Shown: positions 31,419 to 39,060, counted from the first letter of the stretch. The stretch: DNA of 61,440 bases from Chloroflexota bacterium (GCA_016202545.1 JACQON010000010.1:1-61440); one strand, 5' to 3'. Numbers and translations are program-made. Notes: a model not told the origin generated them from the sequence alone.

Positions 31419-32339
31419 ATGACGAACTTCAGCAATCTCAGGGTATTCTGCGAACATATCGTCAGGAAACACGGTGAACCGAACCAGGTATCCGAGGAGC
31501 AGCTGGCGGAGGACTTCCGAACGGTCTATCTCAAAGGTCTGCCTCTTAACCTGACGACGCTGAGGGCGGTGGCCGCCACCTGCGGTGTCAAGCTCAGTGA
31601 ACTGGAGAAAATGCCTGGAAACGTGCGCGGCTACCACGAAATATATGGAGACAGTAAGAACATATACTTCAAGAAGGGAGATGCCCTGAGCGGCATCCAG
31701 AACACCATTCTCCACGAGATAAGAGAGATGATGGAGACGCTTTTTTCTGAAGTTCAACAGGAATATGAGCCGCTGAGAACGAGCGCCCGGCACATCGCCG
31801 CCAACCGGTTTGCCGCGGCGGTGCTATTACCAAGAACGGACTTCGAAAAGAAGATATATGATACCGGCTTTGACGTAATTGAGCTCTCAAGACTATACTC
31901 GAAAAGCTGTTCCCAGGTGCTGCTACGGATGGGAGAGGTGCTCCAGGGCAGATTGTTTATGTACGCGGCTCTTTATGAGCCGGATGCTGAGAAACAATGG
32001 CGGGTAGCCTACTGGACGGGCTGCTCTAATGATACCGACACCGACGCTAACGTGTACGGTGGAGACGGCCTGTTTCCCAGAAGAGGCAGAACGGTTATGC
32101 CGGGTTCACTGGTTGACCGGGCGATAAGTGGGAAGAAACCCTATCTAGTCTCACACGTCACACTGCTTGATGGCGGGGACGACGACGGCCTGGTAGGTAT
32201 AGCCGAACCGTTAATAATTTCCGGTGCTGTCACAAAGGTGGCATTAGTAGCGCTGCTTGAGCAGAGCCGGGACTTGCTGTTACCGCAAATAGAGCGGTCG
32301 AAACCGGTTATTGTTGAGGGATTTCACGGTCATCTATAG
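31419..32339 (+). CDS. ImmA/IrrE-like peptidase with extra C-terminal domain
   Basis: 306 aa. The metalloprotease motif is TILHEIREMMETL, so the second helix residue normally seen as His in HExxH is Glu here (H-E-I-R-E). A downstream RHIAANRFAAAVLLP matches the EANxFA region of ImmA proteins. The C-terminal half (WRVAYWTGCSNDTDTD ... VTKVALVALLEQSRD) looks like a sensor domain, as in IrrE. The altered zinc motif may mean reduced or changed metal binding. It is probably the anti-repressor of the upstream XRE protein. Confidence 0.75.
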   Translation: MTNFSNLRVFCEHIVRKHGEPNQVSEEQLAEDFRTVYLKGLPLNLTTLRAVAATCGVKLSELEKMPGNVRGYHEIYGDSKNIYFKKGDALSGIQNTILHEIREMMETLFSEVQQEYEPLRTSARHIAANRFAAAVLLPRTDFEKKIYDTGFDVIELSRLYSKSCSQVLLRMGEVLQGRLFMYAALYEPDAEKQWRVAYWTGCSNDTDTDANVYGGDGLFPRRGRTVMPGSLVDRAISGKKPYLVSHVTLLDGGDDDGLVGIAEPLIISGAVTKVALVALLEQSRDLLLPQIERSKPVIVEGFHGHL

Positions 32340-32356
32340 AGCGAAAGGAGGGTGTC

Positions 32357-33985
32357 ATGGAGACTCAAAAGATGGTTGCCATTTATGCCAGGGTATCGTC
32401 CGACCGGCAGGACGTTGACCTTTCTATCTCGGCGCAGCTTAAGGCATTAAGAGAGTATGCCGCCAGAAACGGGTACACGGTCATTAAGGAGCTCGTTGAC
32501 GAGGCCGAGAGCGGCAGAAGCACCGCCAGGCCGGCCTTTCGTGAGATGATCAGCATGGCCCGGATGAAGCATCCTCCCTTCCAGATGATTCTGGTCTGGA
32601 AGCTTTCCAGGTTCGCCAGAAACCGGGAAGACTCCATTATCTACAAGTCGCTTCTAAGAAAACAAGGTATCCAGATAGTCTCAATCAACGAGCATATTGA
32701 AGATACCCCGACCGGGCGACTGATGGAAGGAATAATCGAGGTAATTGACGAGTTCTACTCCTCTAATCTAGCCCAAGACATTACCCGGGGCTTGAGGGAA
32801 AATGCATCGAGAGGTTTCTTTAATGGCAGCCGGACTCCCTTTGGCTATCTCAGGAAAAAGGTCAAGGATGGTGAAAAGTTACGGAACACTCTGGAAATCG
32901 ACCCGGACCAGGCGCCGATAGCTCAGAGAATATTCAGAGAGTGCGGTGAGGGTAAAGGGCTAAAAGAGATTACTAAGAGTCTCAACAAGGACGGCATACC
33001 GGCTCCGAACGGTGGCAAGTGGGGCAAGCAACGCGTTCACAAGATGCTGACCAACGAAGCCTACACCGGTTGTCTTGTCTGGGGGAAAAATCATAAGGGT
33101 AAGTCGGGTCTCCCCCCGGTGAGGAAAGAAGGAGCCTGGCCGGCTCTGGTAGATAGAAACACCTTTGACAGCATACACATAGGTTTGAACGGTCGGGCGC
33201 CTAAAGTAGTTCACCCACGCGTAACCAGCAGCCAGTACCTGCTCAGCGGGTTAATCAGGTGCCGGAAGTGCGGCGCCGCTTACATCGGCTACGGCGCCAA
33301 GTCAGGGCGTCACCACTACTATGTCTGCGGTACGACCTATAGCAAGGGGAAGGAGACGTGCCCCAGCCAGCATCTGCCCAGGGAGAAGCTGGAGAAGTAC
33401 GTGGTTGATAAGATAAAGGGCTACCTTCTGACCGATGAGAACCTGACCGACCTGGTAAGAATCATAAATGAGGAGCTCGGCGGCTCGATTAAGAAATACA
33501 AGGACCGGCTGGAGGCAATCGATCTTGAGGCCGACCAATGGGAAGACCGCCTGGACAGGCTCTATGACTTTGTTGAGACCAAAGCGATTGAGCCGGTGAG
33601 GATGGCAAGGCGGATAGCCGACGTTCAGGACAAGGTTAATGAAATGAGAAAGGCCAGGTTTGAAGTGGAGGAAGACGTCAGGAGACGCCGTCTGGAACCA
33701 CTCGACCCTGAGGTAGTCGTGGAGTACGTGAACGACTTGAAGAAGTTCCTTGAATCCAGTAATATATTTGAGCGGCGGGCTTTCTTGGCAACCTTTATCG
33801 AGAGCTTGGAAGTTGATGATGGGGAGATTACCTTTAACTACGGATTGCCCCCGGACGGGGCCAAGCAGGAGACTGTTTCGGTTCTAGGTATCGTCCCCTC
33901 AGCTCCACCTGAGGGGATTCGAACTTATAGCGAATCTAGGTCCTGCAAAAATATTCCAGAGAAGATTGAGGCGCCATATTTATAA
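32357..33985 (+). CDS. Large serine recombinase (integrase of the element)
   Basis: 542 aa, AAAGGAGGGTGTC before the ATG. The catalytic domain shows AIYARVSSDRQDVDLSIS with the nucleophilic serine near residue 14, and RFARNREDSIIYKSLLRKQG. Next come the recombinase domain (GSRTPFGYLRKKV; LTNEAYTGCLVWG), a zinc ribbon (IRCRKCGAAYIGYG ... YYVCGTTYSKGKETCPSQ), and a long coiled coil. The C-terminus (SAPPEGIRTYSESRSC) reads through a tRNA-3'-end-like GGGGATTCGAAC sequence. The gene stands at the right edge of the element, as expected for a serine integrase, and its directionality factor is encoded at 29508-30488. Confidence 0.9.
   Translation: METQKMVAIYARVSSDRQDVDLSISAQLKALREYAARNGYTVIKELVDEAESGRSTARPAFREMISMARMKHPPFQMILVWKLSRFARNREDSIIYKSLLRKQGIQIVSINEHIEDTPTGRLMEGIIEVIDEFYSSNLAQDITRGLRENASRGFFNGSRTPFGYLRKKVKDGEKLRNTLEIDPDQAPIAQRIFRECGEGKGLKEITKSLNKDGIPAPNGGKWGKQRVHKMLTNEAYTGCLVWGKNHKGKSGLPPVRKEGAWPALVDRNTFDSIHIGLNGRAPKVVHPRVTSSQYLLSGLIRCRKCGAAYIGYGAKSGRHHYYVCGTTYSKGKETCPSQHLPREKLEKYVVDKIKGYLLTDENLTDLVRIINEELGGSIKKYKDRLEAIDLEADQWEDRLDRLYDFVETKAIEPVRMARRIADVQDKVNEMRKARFEVEEDVRRRRLEPLDPEVVVEYVNDLKKFLESSNIFERRAFLATFIESLEVDDGEITFNYGLPPDGAKQETVSVLGIVPSAPPEGIRTYSESRSCKNIPEKIEAPYL
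33895..33925. other. Hairpin plus tRNA-like segment: candidate right attachment site
   Basis: CCCCTCAG (33895-33902) and CTGAGGGG (33909-33916) form a perfect 8-bp inverted repeat. It runs into GGGGATTCGAAC, which resembles the reverse complement of a tRNA T-arm. It sits at the very end of the integrase gene, where attP/attL of serine-integrase elements normally lies. I could not find a matching copy at the left end, so the boundary is not proved. Confidence 0.35.
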
Positions 33986-33991
33986 GCGCAG

Positions 33992-34495
33992 CTAAGCGGA
34001 TGTACCTTGTTTGGCAGGCTTGTTCAGCAGCCAGACTCCAACGTTCAGGTATGAGGCGATGCTAACCCACACAATGTAGGGAATAAGAAGTGCTCCTGCC
34101 CAGTCTGAAACCCGGAAAGAGGCAATCATAGTTGCCATAATAAGGAGCCACAGCATAATAATTGTTATAACTCCTCCTCCTTTGGACTTCATTCCAAAGA
34201 AGACAATTGACCAGGCAGCGTTGACCGTGAGCTGTATCCAGAACAGGATGAAGGCAAGCAATGCACCATTGGCGACTAATCCTTTTTGCCATACAAGAAA
34301 GACCGAGATACCCATTAATATATATAGGGTGGTCCAAACTGGCCCGAATGCCCAATTTGGCGGCGTGTAAGGTGGCTTCTTCAGTCCAGCGTACCAGTTT
34401 GGTATAGCTTTAAAGGTGAATAGGCTCCCGATGCCTGCGGCGGCAAAGCAGGCAAGGATACTGACAACAAGTTTGATGATATCATTCAAGCTCAT
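33992..34495 (-). CDS. tspO: TspO/MBR family membrane protein
   Basis: 167 aa from the ATG at 34493-34495 (AAGGAGTTGACC upstream). It shows five hydrophobic helices and the family signature WYAGLKKPPYTPPNWAFGPV, followed by WTTLYILMGISVFLVW; a later motif is QLTVNAAWSIVFFG. TspO proteins bind or degrade tetrapyrroles and are linked to stress and light responses. It follows the heliorhodopsin gene by 36 bp in the same direction, so the two are probably one operon. The pair may be a light or redox sensing unit; that is inference. Confidence 0.9.
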   Translation of the reverse strand: MSLNDIIKLVVSILACFAAAGIGSLFTFKAIPNWYAGLKKPPYTPPNWAFGPVWTTLYILMGISVFLVWQKGLVANGALLAFILFWIQLTVNAAWSIVFFGMKSKGGGVITIIMLWLLIMATMIASFRVSDWAGALLIPYIVWVSIASYLNVGVWLLNKPAKQGTSA

Positions 34496-34531
34496 GGTCA
34501 ACTCCTTGCGTAAGTACTCTGTACTTTCCTT

Positions 34532-35299
34532 CTACGATGAGAGCAGCACCGGGAAAAACACCTGCCATGCAAGTAATGCCTTCGCCGTGAGACTGAGGAT
34601 GATGTATATCTTTTCGCCGAATAGATAGTCCCGCCAGGGACCTACCTTCTTGTACTGTAAAACCATGTTGACCGCGAAGCAATTGAAGAACACGAAAAGC
34701 GAAATGATGATGCCATAGACGAATCCGGGAGGAGACGCATCGAGTCCTGGAGCCCATGTATAGACCGCAATTGCTATCCACGGAATAATACCCGCAAAGC
34801 TGCCAAACCAGAACGGAATCCAGCTCGATTTGCCCGGTTTTTCATACTTCTCTTGCAATGCCCCAAACAATATCATGCAGGAGTTGATGCCGAATATAGC
34901 CAACAAGGCGGCAATGTCGCTGATACCGGTAATCTGAGAGATTAACACAATCATAATTGAAGAACTAAAGAAGTACTCGATCCAGCGTCCGTAATTGCGG
35001 TTTTGCAGCAAATTACGCTTGTACCAGGGGAAAACGGGTGGCGATGCTATTATCAACAATGCAATTGCCGAGATTGCGAGGAACGCAAATACACCCCAGC
35101 CGGTGGAGATATTAAACAGGTGGCGAAGTTCGGGGGTGGTTCCGGGTGGGCCTTTCATGAACGTGGCTGTTACCGGGAGAGAAAAGCTGTTAGTGAGTAC
35201 AGCGATTAGGATCGCTTGCACTGCGAGAATCAACCCGACAACAATGTTCCAGATACGTAGCCGACCCAGTTTCCATTCGTTAGATAGGTCAACGGCCAT
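34532..35299 (-). CDS. Heliorhodopsin
   Basis: 255 aa from the ATG at 35297-35299, fixed by AAGGAGGTATAAT. It has seven hydrophobic helices. Family-specific stretches are clear: LPVTATFMKGPPGTT, GRWIEYFFSSSIMIVLI with the counter-ion Glu108, ALLAIFGINSCMILFGALQE, PGFVYGIIISLFVFFN, and LSLTAKALLAWQVFF with the retinal-binding Lys240. These match the heliorhodopsin family rather than type-1 pumps. Heliorhodopsins have an inverted topology, do not generally pump protons, and are thought to sense or regulate. Retinal would have to be obtained elsewhere: no carotenoid cleavage gene is in this window. Confidence 0.95.
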   Translation of the reverse strand: MAVDLSNEWKLGRLRIWNIVVGLILAVQAILIAVLTNSFSLPVTATFMKGPPGTTPELRHLFNISTGWGVFAFLAISAIALLIIASPPVFPWYKRNLLQNRNYGRWIEYFFSSSIMIVLISQITGISDIAALLAIFGINSCMILFGALQEKYEKPGKSSWIPFWFGSFAGIIPWIAIAVYTWAPGLDASPPGFVYGIIISLFVFFNCFAVNMVLQYKKVGPWRDYLFGEKIYIILSLTAKALLAWQVFFPVLLSS

Positions 35300-35644
35300 A
35301 TTATACCTCCTTCCCGTAAACTCCATGCTGGCGAAGATCGACAGCAACGGCAAATGCAACCGCTTCTACCGTATTGTAGATACCCACGGGCAGAGCCCGT
35401 GGAACCCTGCCCTTCGGGTTTATTGGATATATGATACTCATCGAACCGAGGAATATCAAGAAGACGCCAACTTAGCCAACAAATATTTTCGGCCAAGAGA
35501 GGGAAGTTCGAACTGAATTGTGCTGGTCCGCATGTCCATAGTTGCTTTAGATAACCTAGCAAAAGTAGCCGGGAATCAATCCAACAATGCATCTTTTTGT
35601 TCAATAGTCGCGGCTGTGCACCCTCTCCAAATCCGCTAGCTGGG
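35300..35644. other. Intergenic region upstream of heliorhodopsin
   Basis: No gene I can support. A perfect hairpin CCACGGGC/GCCCGTGG lies at about 35380-35398 on the path of the heliorhodopsin transcript. A 63-codon plus-strand frame from about 35325 to 35516 has no recognisable product and lacks a good ribosome site. Confidence 0.35.
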
Positions 35645-36751
35645 CTATACCTTATACGGGTAGTCCTCAAGGTAGTTCTTAATTGTTGGCGGAGTTACTC
35701 CCATCATCCTGGCTATCTGCCTATTTGATAGTCCCTGCCGTTTGAGCTCTTTCGCCCTCTCAATCTTCTTGTCCAGGGTCGTTTTCTTGGGTGCTCTCGG
35801 TACTATCTCTCCCTCGGCAGCAAAGATATGGCTCAGCTTATCATGCCAGAACGTCGGCAGAGAATTTTCCATTAGCCCCATAAAATCGCTGTCTGGAGCA
35901 TAGACGTAAGCCCATCTTCTTTTGTCGCCACTAAGGGTGGCAAAGGCTTGCTGTGCATTAGACGCAATTTTATTGAACTCATGCCTATCAAACTCAAGTT
36001 GCAGCATACCCAAATCTTTGAATATCACCACATTGGCTGAGCTGGCAATGTTTCTGTCTATTTGCCTGGCTTCCTGAGAGACGAAAATCATGGTTTGTTC
36101 CCGTTGCCGTGATAGGTTCACCAGTTGTGACATCGCCTTGGCTTCAGCAGCCATGCTAAACCGGGCATGGTATGACATGTAAGCCTCATCCACCAAGACG
36201 ATAGACTTTGGTGGCACATCCTCTAAGCTAGTAGCCATGCCTATCCAATCAGGCAATATGTTCCTGGCCTCTTTGGGCAAGCCTACTACATAGACGCTAG
36301 CTGTCCAGCGCAAATATTCAAGTAACCGATAACCCAGGGCGCTCTTACCTTTCCCTCTCCCACCTAAGATAACGACAATCGAAGGGTGATGAATTAGCTT
36401 CAGCCACTTTCCCGCCTCAATAGTCTGAAGGTCTGGAGATGGTTTAGGAGCTAATGATAGGGTGGGGCTAGGTTTCCAATATCTCAAGGCTTCATTAAAA
36501 GACTCGTCAATAATCCTTCTTCTTACGTCTATACTGGTGACGTTACTGCTCCTAAGTTGAGGAACTTGGGGAACTGGAGAAATTTCCGTCACTTGTACTG
36601 GCCAAGTCATCGGGTTGTATTCTGGCGTCTTCGGAAGAAAGGTATCAGAGTTATCATGATTGACATGATTAGCTGGTTCGCTTAGTTCTTTTATTAGAGC
36701 ATAACCAAGTAGTCCCCAAAAAGTCCACTTTAAGACTTGAGTCCCATTCAT
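35645..36751 (-). CDS. Membrane-anchored P-loop ATPase (Zot/FtsK-HerA-like) with C-terminal HTH
   Basis: 368 aa, AAGGAGTATGAA before the ATG. A short hydrophobic N-terminus (VLKWTFWGLLGYALI) may be a membrane anchor. Walker A is VVILGGRGKGKSALGYRLL (about residue 124), Walker B is KSIVLVDEAYMSY (about 181), and a TMIFVSQEARQIDRNI segment fits sensor 1. These features resemble Zot-type assembly ATPases of filamentous phages and FtsK-HerA packaging ATPases. The C-terminus has a resolvase-like HTH (GLSNRQIARMMGVTPPTIKN). It lies outside the serine-integrase element and may be the remnant or core of a second element. No partner gene is adjacent. Confidence 0.75.
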   Translation of the reverse strand: MNGTQVLKWTFWGLLGYALIKELSEPANHVNHDNSDTFLPKTPEYNPMTWPVQVTEISPVPQVPQLRSSNVTSIDVRRRIIDESFNEALRYWKPSPTLSLAPKPSPDLQTIEAGKWLKLIHHPSIVVILGGRGKGKSALGYRLLEYLRWTASVYVVGLPKEARNILPDWIGMATSLEDVPPKSIVLVDEAYMSYHARFSMAAEAKAMSQLVNLSRQREQTMIFVSQEARQIDRNIASSANVVIFKDLGMLQLEFDRHEFNKIASNAQQAFATLSGDKRRWAYVYAPDSDFMGLMENSLPTFWHDKLSHIFAAEGEIVPRAPKKTTLDKKIERAKELKRQGLSNRQIARMMGVTPPTIKNYLEDYPYKV

Positions 36752-36774
36752 TTCATACTCCTTATAGCACTTAA

Positions 36775-36875
36775 TCTTGACCGTTTAATACCGTTCAACT
36801 ACATACGAAAGTTGAACACCTGACCGTTCAACTGCGTTAAATTTAACGGCTGAGTTTAACACCCAGTTTAACGGT
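36775..36875 (-). repeat. Array of GTTNAAC-like repeats upstream of the P-loop ATPase
   Basis: Within about 100 bp the minus strand holds at least six GTTRAAC or GTTCAAC heptamers (GTTAAAC twice, GTTAAAT/TTTAAC, GTTGAAC twice, GTTCAAC) plus TTAAAC. GTTNAAC is palindromic apart from its centre, so the array could be operators or iterons. The string TATGTAGTTGAAC here is nearly repeated upstream of the gene fragment at 1-173 (TATGTAGTTCAAC). Confidence 0.55.
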
Positions 36876-37128
36876 CTTGCCAATGGTATTACTCAGCCGA
36901 CTAATCAGGTCCCGGATACCGGCAGCCATGTCCCGCGACAGCATGATCCACAGTGCTGATAAAGTCCCTCATTCAGTTCATTCCCTCTCGTAAGGCGTTT
37001 ATAGCATACTGGTACATACTTTAAGGCTAAAAGGTAGGATGTTATTGTGCTCATGTAATGAGAATGACATTTGAGGCAAGACTCCCCTTTATTAAAGGGC
37101 GATGTCCTGTTGCTCTCCTCTGGCGAGG
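36876..37128. other. Intergenic region between the ATPase repeats and panB
   Basis: I see no gene. Together with the GTTNAAC array this makes a stretch of about 377 bp without coding sequence. It marks the change from accessory DNA on the left to host metabolic genes on the right. No terminator with a clear stem and T-tract was found behind panB. Confidence 0.35.
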
Positions 37129-37959
37129 TTATTTGTCCAGCTCGGCCAGGATGCTCTCGTCCATGGAGAAGCTCTGCTCTTTGGTGGGGAAGTCGCCCGA
37201 CTTTACCTCGCCATGGTATTCAGCCACGGCGCTGCGGATGATGTCGGCGAGCTTGGCATATTGCCTGGCATGTTTTGGGACGAAGTCCGTGAACAAGCCC
37301 AGGAGGTCGCTGATGACCTGCACCTGGCCATCGCAGCCGGCGCCCGACCCGATGCCGATGGTGGGGATGCTTATTTTCCTGGTGATGAGGGCAGCCAGGG
37401 GAGCGGGGACCATCTCCAGAACGACAGCAAACGCCCCGGCCTGCTCCAGTGCCCGGGCGTCCTGAAGCATCCTGATGGCCGCCTCCGGGGTCTTACCCTG
37501 CACTTTGAAGCCGCCAAGCTGGTGGACTGACTGCGGGGTAAGCCCGATGTGGCCCATGACCGGAATGCCGCATTCCACGATTCGCTTCACCTTGTCGGCC
37601 GCGGTCACGCCGCCTTCCAGCTTGATTGCCTGGGCACGCCCCTCCTGAATGAAGCGGGCGGCGTTGCGCAGCGCGTCCTCAACGGACACGTGATAGGTCA
37701 TGAAGGGCATGTCGCCGATGACCATAGCCTGCCTGGTGCCCCGCACTACCGCTTTGATGTGGTGCAGCATTTCCTCCATGGTCACCGGGATGGTTGATTC
37801 ATAGCCGAGCACGACCATGCCCAGGCTATCGCCAACCAGGACCAGAGGTATCCCTGCCTCGTCAACTATCTTGGCCGTGGCATAGTCGTAGGCGGTGAGC
37901 ATGGCGACCTTCTCGCCACGCTGCTTCATTTCCCTTATCTGACTGACGCTAACTCGCAT
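37129..37959 (-). CDS. panB: 3-methyl-2-oxobutanoate hydroxymethyltransferase
   Basis: 276 aa. It transfers a hydroxymethyl group from methylene-tetrahydrofolate to 2-oxoisovalerate to give ketopantoate, the first committed step of pantothenate and CoA synthesis. Family motifs are clear: MLTAYDYATAKIVDEAGIPL, VLVGDSLGMVVLGY, and AIKLEGG, with GHIGLTPQSVHQLGG near the middle. Length is as usual for PanB. Its ATG lies inside the end of the upstream dehydrogenase gene (25-nt overlap), so both are translated from one message. Confidence 0.95.
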   Translation of the reverse strand: MRVSVSQIREMKQRGEKVAMLTAYDYATAKIVDEAGIPLVLVGDSLGMVVLGYESTIPVTMEEMLHHIKAVVRGTRQAMVIGDMPFMTYHVSVEDALRNAARFIQEGRAQAIKLEGGVTAADKVKRIVECGIPVMGHIGLTPQSVHQLGGFKVQGKTPEAAIRMLQDARALEQAGAFAVVLEMVPAPLAALITRKISIPTIGIGSGAGCDGQVQVISDLLGLFTDFVPKHARQYAKLADIIRSAVAEYHGEVKSGDFPTKEQSFSMDESILAELDK

Positions 37960-38861
37960 TTCTTCCCCCGCTGATTTTTCTCCATATTTGCTCGCCGCCT
38001 GGGTGGCTGTTCCAGAATAGACTCCAGTTCCTTCGCCTGGCGCTCATTGAGCCTTCCCTTGGCCAGGGCGACGGGGATGGTCTGAAGGCCAAGCTCCCGA
38101 TAGGCGGAAAGAAGGTCGGGGGACGCTCTTTGCAGGGCGTCAAGGTGCTTTCTGACTGTCCCGGCGTCGCCACGGGCAATGGGCCCGGTGAGGCATTGGG
38201 GTATGCCCACGGCGTCAATGTTGTTCATCGTCCCCCTGAGCAGCGGCAGCAGCGCCTGGATGGCTTGATGCCTGGGAACGTCAAAGGTCTGCCACAGGTC
38301 GGTGGCCAGCTTGACCAGGGTCACCAGGTAGTTACAAGCTATCACGGCTGCGGCATGGTAGACCACCTTGTCGTCTGCCTTCAGCTCTATCCAGTGGCCG
38401 TCAAGGGCGGCGGCCATGTCTTTGAGCGTGCTGAGCAGCGGCTCTTCAGCCTCCAGGGCGAAGGTCGAGCCCGGGATGTTCTCTATGGCCTGTCCCACGC
38501 TGGCAAAGGTCTGCAGGGGATGGAAGCAGCCGACGCGGGCACCGGCCTGCCTGGCTGGCTCCAGGAGGTCGGTTGAAGCAGCGCCACTGCAATGGACGAC
38601 GCTCTGCCCCGTCCGCCACCTTATCCGGGAAGCTACCGAGGCGATGGCATCGTCGGGGGTGGTGATGAAAACAATCTCGGCGATGTCAGCCACATCTTGG
38701 GGATTGTTGAACGCCCGGCAGCCGCCAACGCTGCGCGCCAGGTTCTCCGCTGAGGCCAGGCTGCGGCTGGATGTGCCGATTACCGCATAGCCCCGGCGGC
38801 CCAGTCCGCTGGCCAGTGCCGTGCCCACTATACCAGCGCCGATAAACCCTATCTTGACCAT
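37935..38861 (-). CDS. Rossmann/DUF2520 oxidoreductase, probable ketopantoate reductase
   Basis: 308 aa. The N-terminus has a dinucleotide fold (IGFIGAGIVGTALASGLGRR), then EIVFITTPDDAI and QSVVHCSGAAS; the C-terminal half is a DUF2520 helical domain (YHAAAVIACNYLVTLVKLA). This architecture is common near pantothenate genes and likely replaces PanE, reducing ketopantoate to pantoate. The PanB gene overlaps its end. The ribosome site GGAGGCGAAGCG lies only a few bases after a terminator-like hairpin (38879-38916), so expression is probably attenuated. Confidence 0.85.
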   Translation of the reverse strand: MVKIGFIGAGIVGTALASGLGRRGYAVIGTSSRSLASAENLARSVGGCRAFNNPQDVADIAEIVFITTPDDAIASVASRIRWRTGQSVVHCSGAASTDLLEPARQAGARVGCFHPLQTFASVGQAIENIPGSTFALEAEEPLLSTLKDMAAALDGHWIELKADDKVVYHAAAVIACNYLVTLVKLATDLWQTFDVPRHQAIQALLPLLRGTMNNIDAVGIPQCLTGPIARGDAGTVRKHLDALQRASPDLLSAYRELGLQTIPVALAKGRLNERQAKELESILEQPPRRRANMEKNQRGKKCELASVR

Positions 38862-38878
38862 CGCTTCGCCTCCAAATC

Positions 38879-38916
38879 AAAAAGCCTTCTCCGAGACAGC
38901 CCGAAGAAGGCTTTTT
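38879..38916 (-). terminator. Attenuator-like hairpin directly before the pantothenate genes
   Basis: AAAAAGCCTTCT (38879-38890) and AGAAGGCTTTTT (38905-38916) form a perfect 12-bp stem with T-runs on both strands. On the minus strand it ends 18 nt before the start codon of the reductase gene and follows a consensus promoter about 110 nt upstream. A GTCTCGG in its loop can pair with CCGAGAC in the leader (about 38937-38943), so it may be a switchable terminator. Confidence 0.65.
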
Positions 38917-39023
38917 AGACCTGTTTAGATTATTGCCGTCTCGGTCGAATCCGATCCAAGCGACTGATATTGTTAAGGTAATTAGCCCCAACTCACCGCC
39001 GTGCCGGTCGATGGCTTAATGCT

Positions 39024-39053
39024 ATTATAGGCAGGCTGACGTCCGTTTGTCAA
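39024..39053 (-). promoter_or_regulatory. Consensus promoter of the pantothenate operon
   Basis: On the minus strand TTGACA (39048-39053), an 18-nt spacer and TATAAT (39024-39029) match the housekeeping consensus exactly. The expected transcript has a leader of about 150 nt before the reductase ATG at 38861, containing the terminator-like hairpin. The promoter starts a few bases after the stop of the upstream HAD phosphatase gene. Confidence 0.8.
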
Positions 39054-39060
39054 GCGGTAT

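Noticed and set aside
33905-33925. tRNA gene at the end of the integrase (GGGGATTCGAAC)
   Set aside because: The sequence next to it does not form a T-stem or the other arms; treated only as a possible attachment-site remnant.
8956-33985. Ordinary tailed prophage
   Set aside because: Despite a phage-like switch and integrase, no terminase, portal, capsid, tail tape-measure or lysis cassette is recognisable.
34532-35299. Type-1 proton-pumping rhodopsin
   Set aside because: The counter-ion helix has Glu in RWIEY and the sequence matches heliorhodopsin-specific stretches; the DTD/NDQ-type pump motifs are absent.
35316-35516. 63-codon plus-strand reading frame upstream of heliorhodopsin
   Set aside because: No ribosome site, no recognisable family, and it occupies the probable promoter/leader of the heliorhodopsin gene.
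38130-38790. Two plus-strand frames of about 140 codons opposite the ketopantoate-reductase-like gene
   Set aside because: Antisense to a clear Rossmann/DUF2520 gene; composition and lack of ribosome sites mark them as shadows.
38862-39020. T-box leader before the pantothenate genes
   Set aside because: The conserved T-box sequence (AGGGTGGNACCGCG) is not present; only a generic terminator/antiterminator layout is seen.
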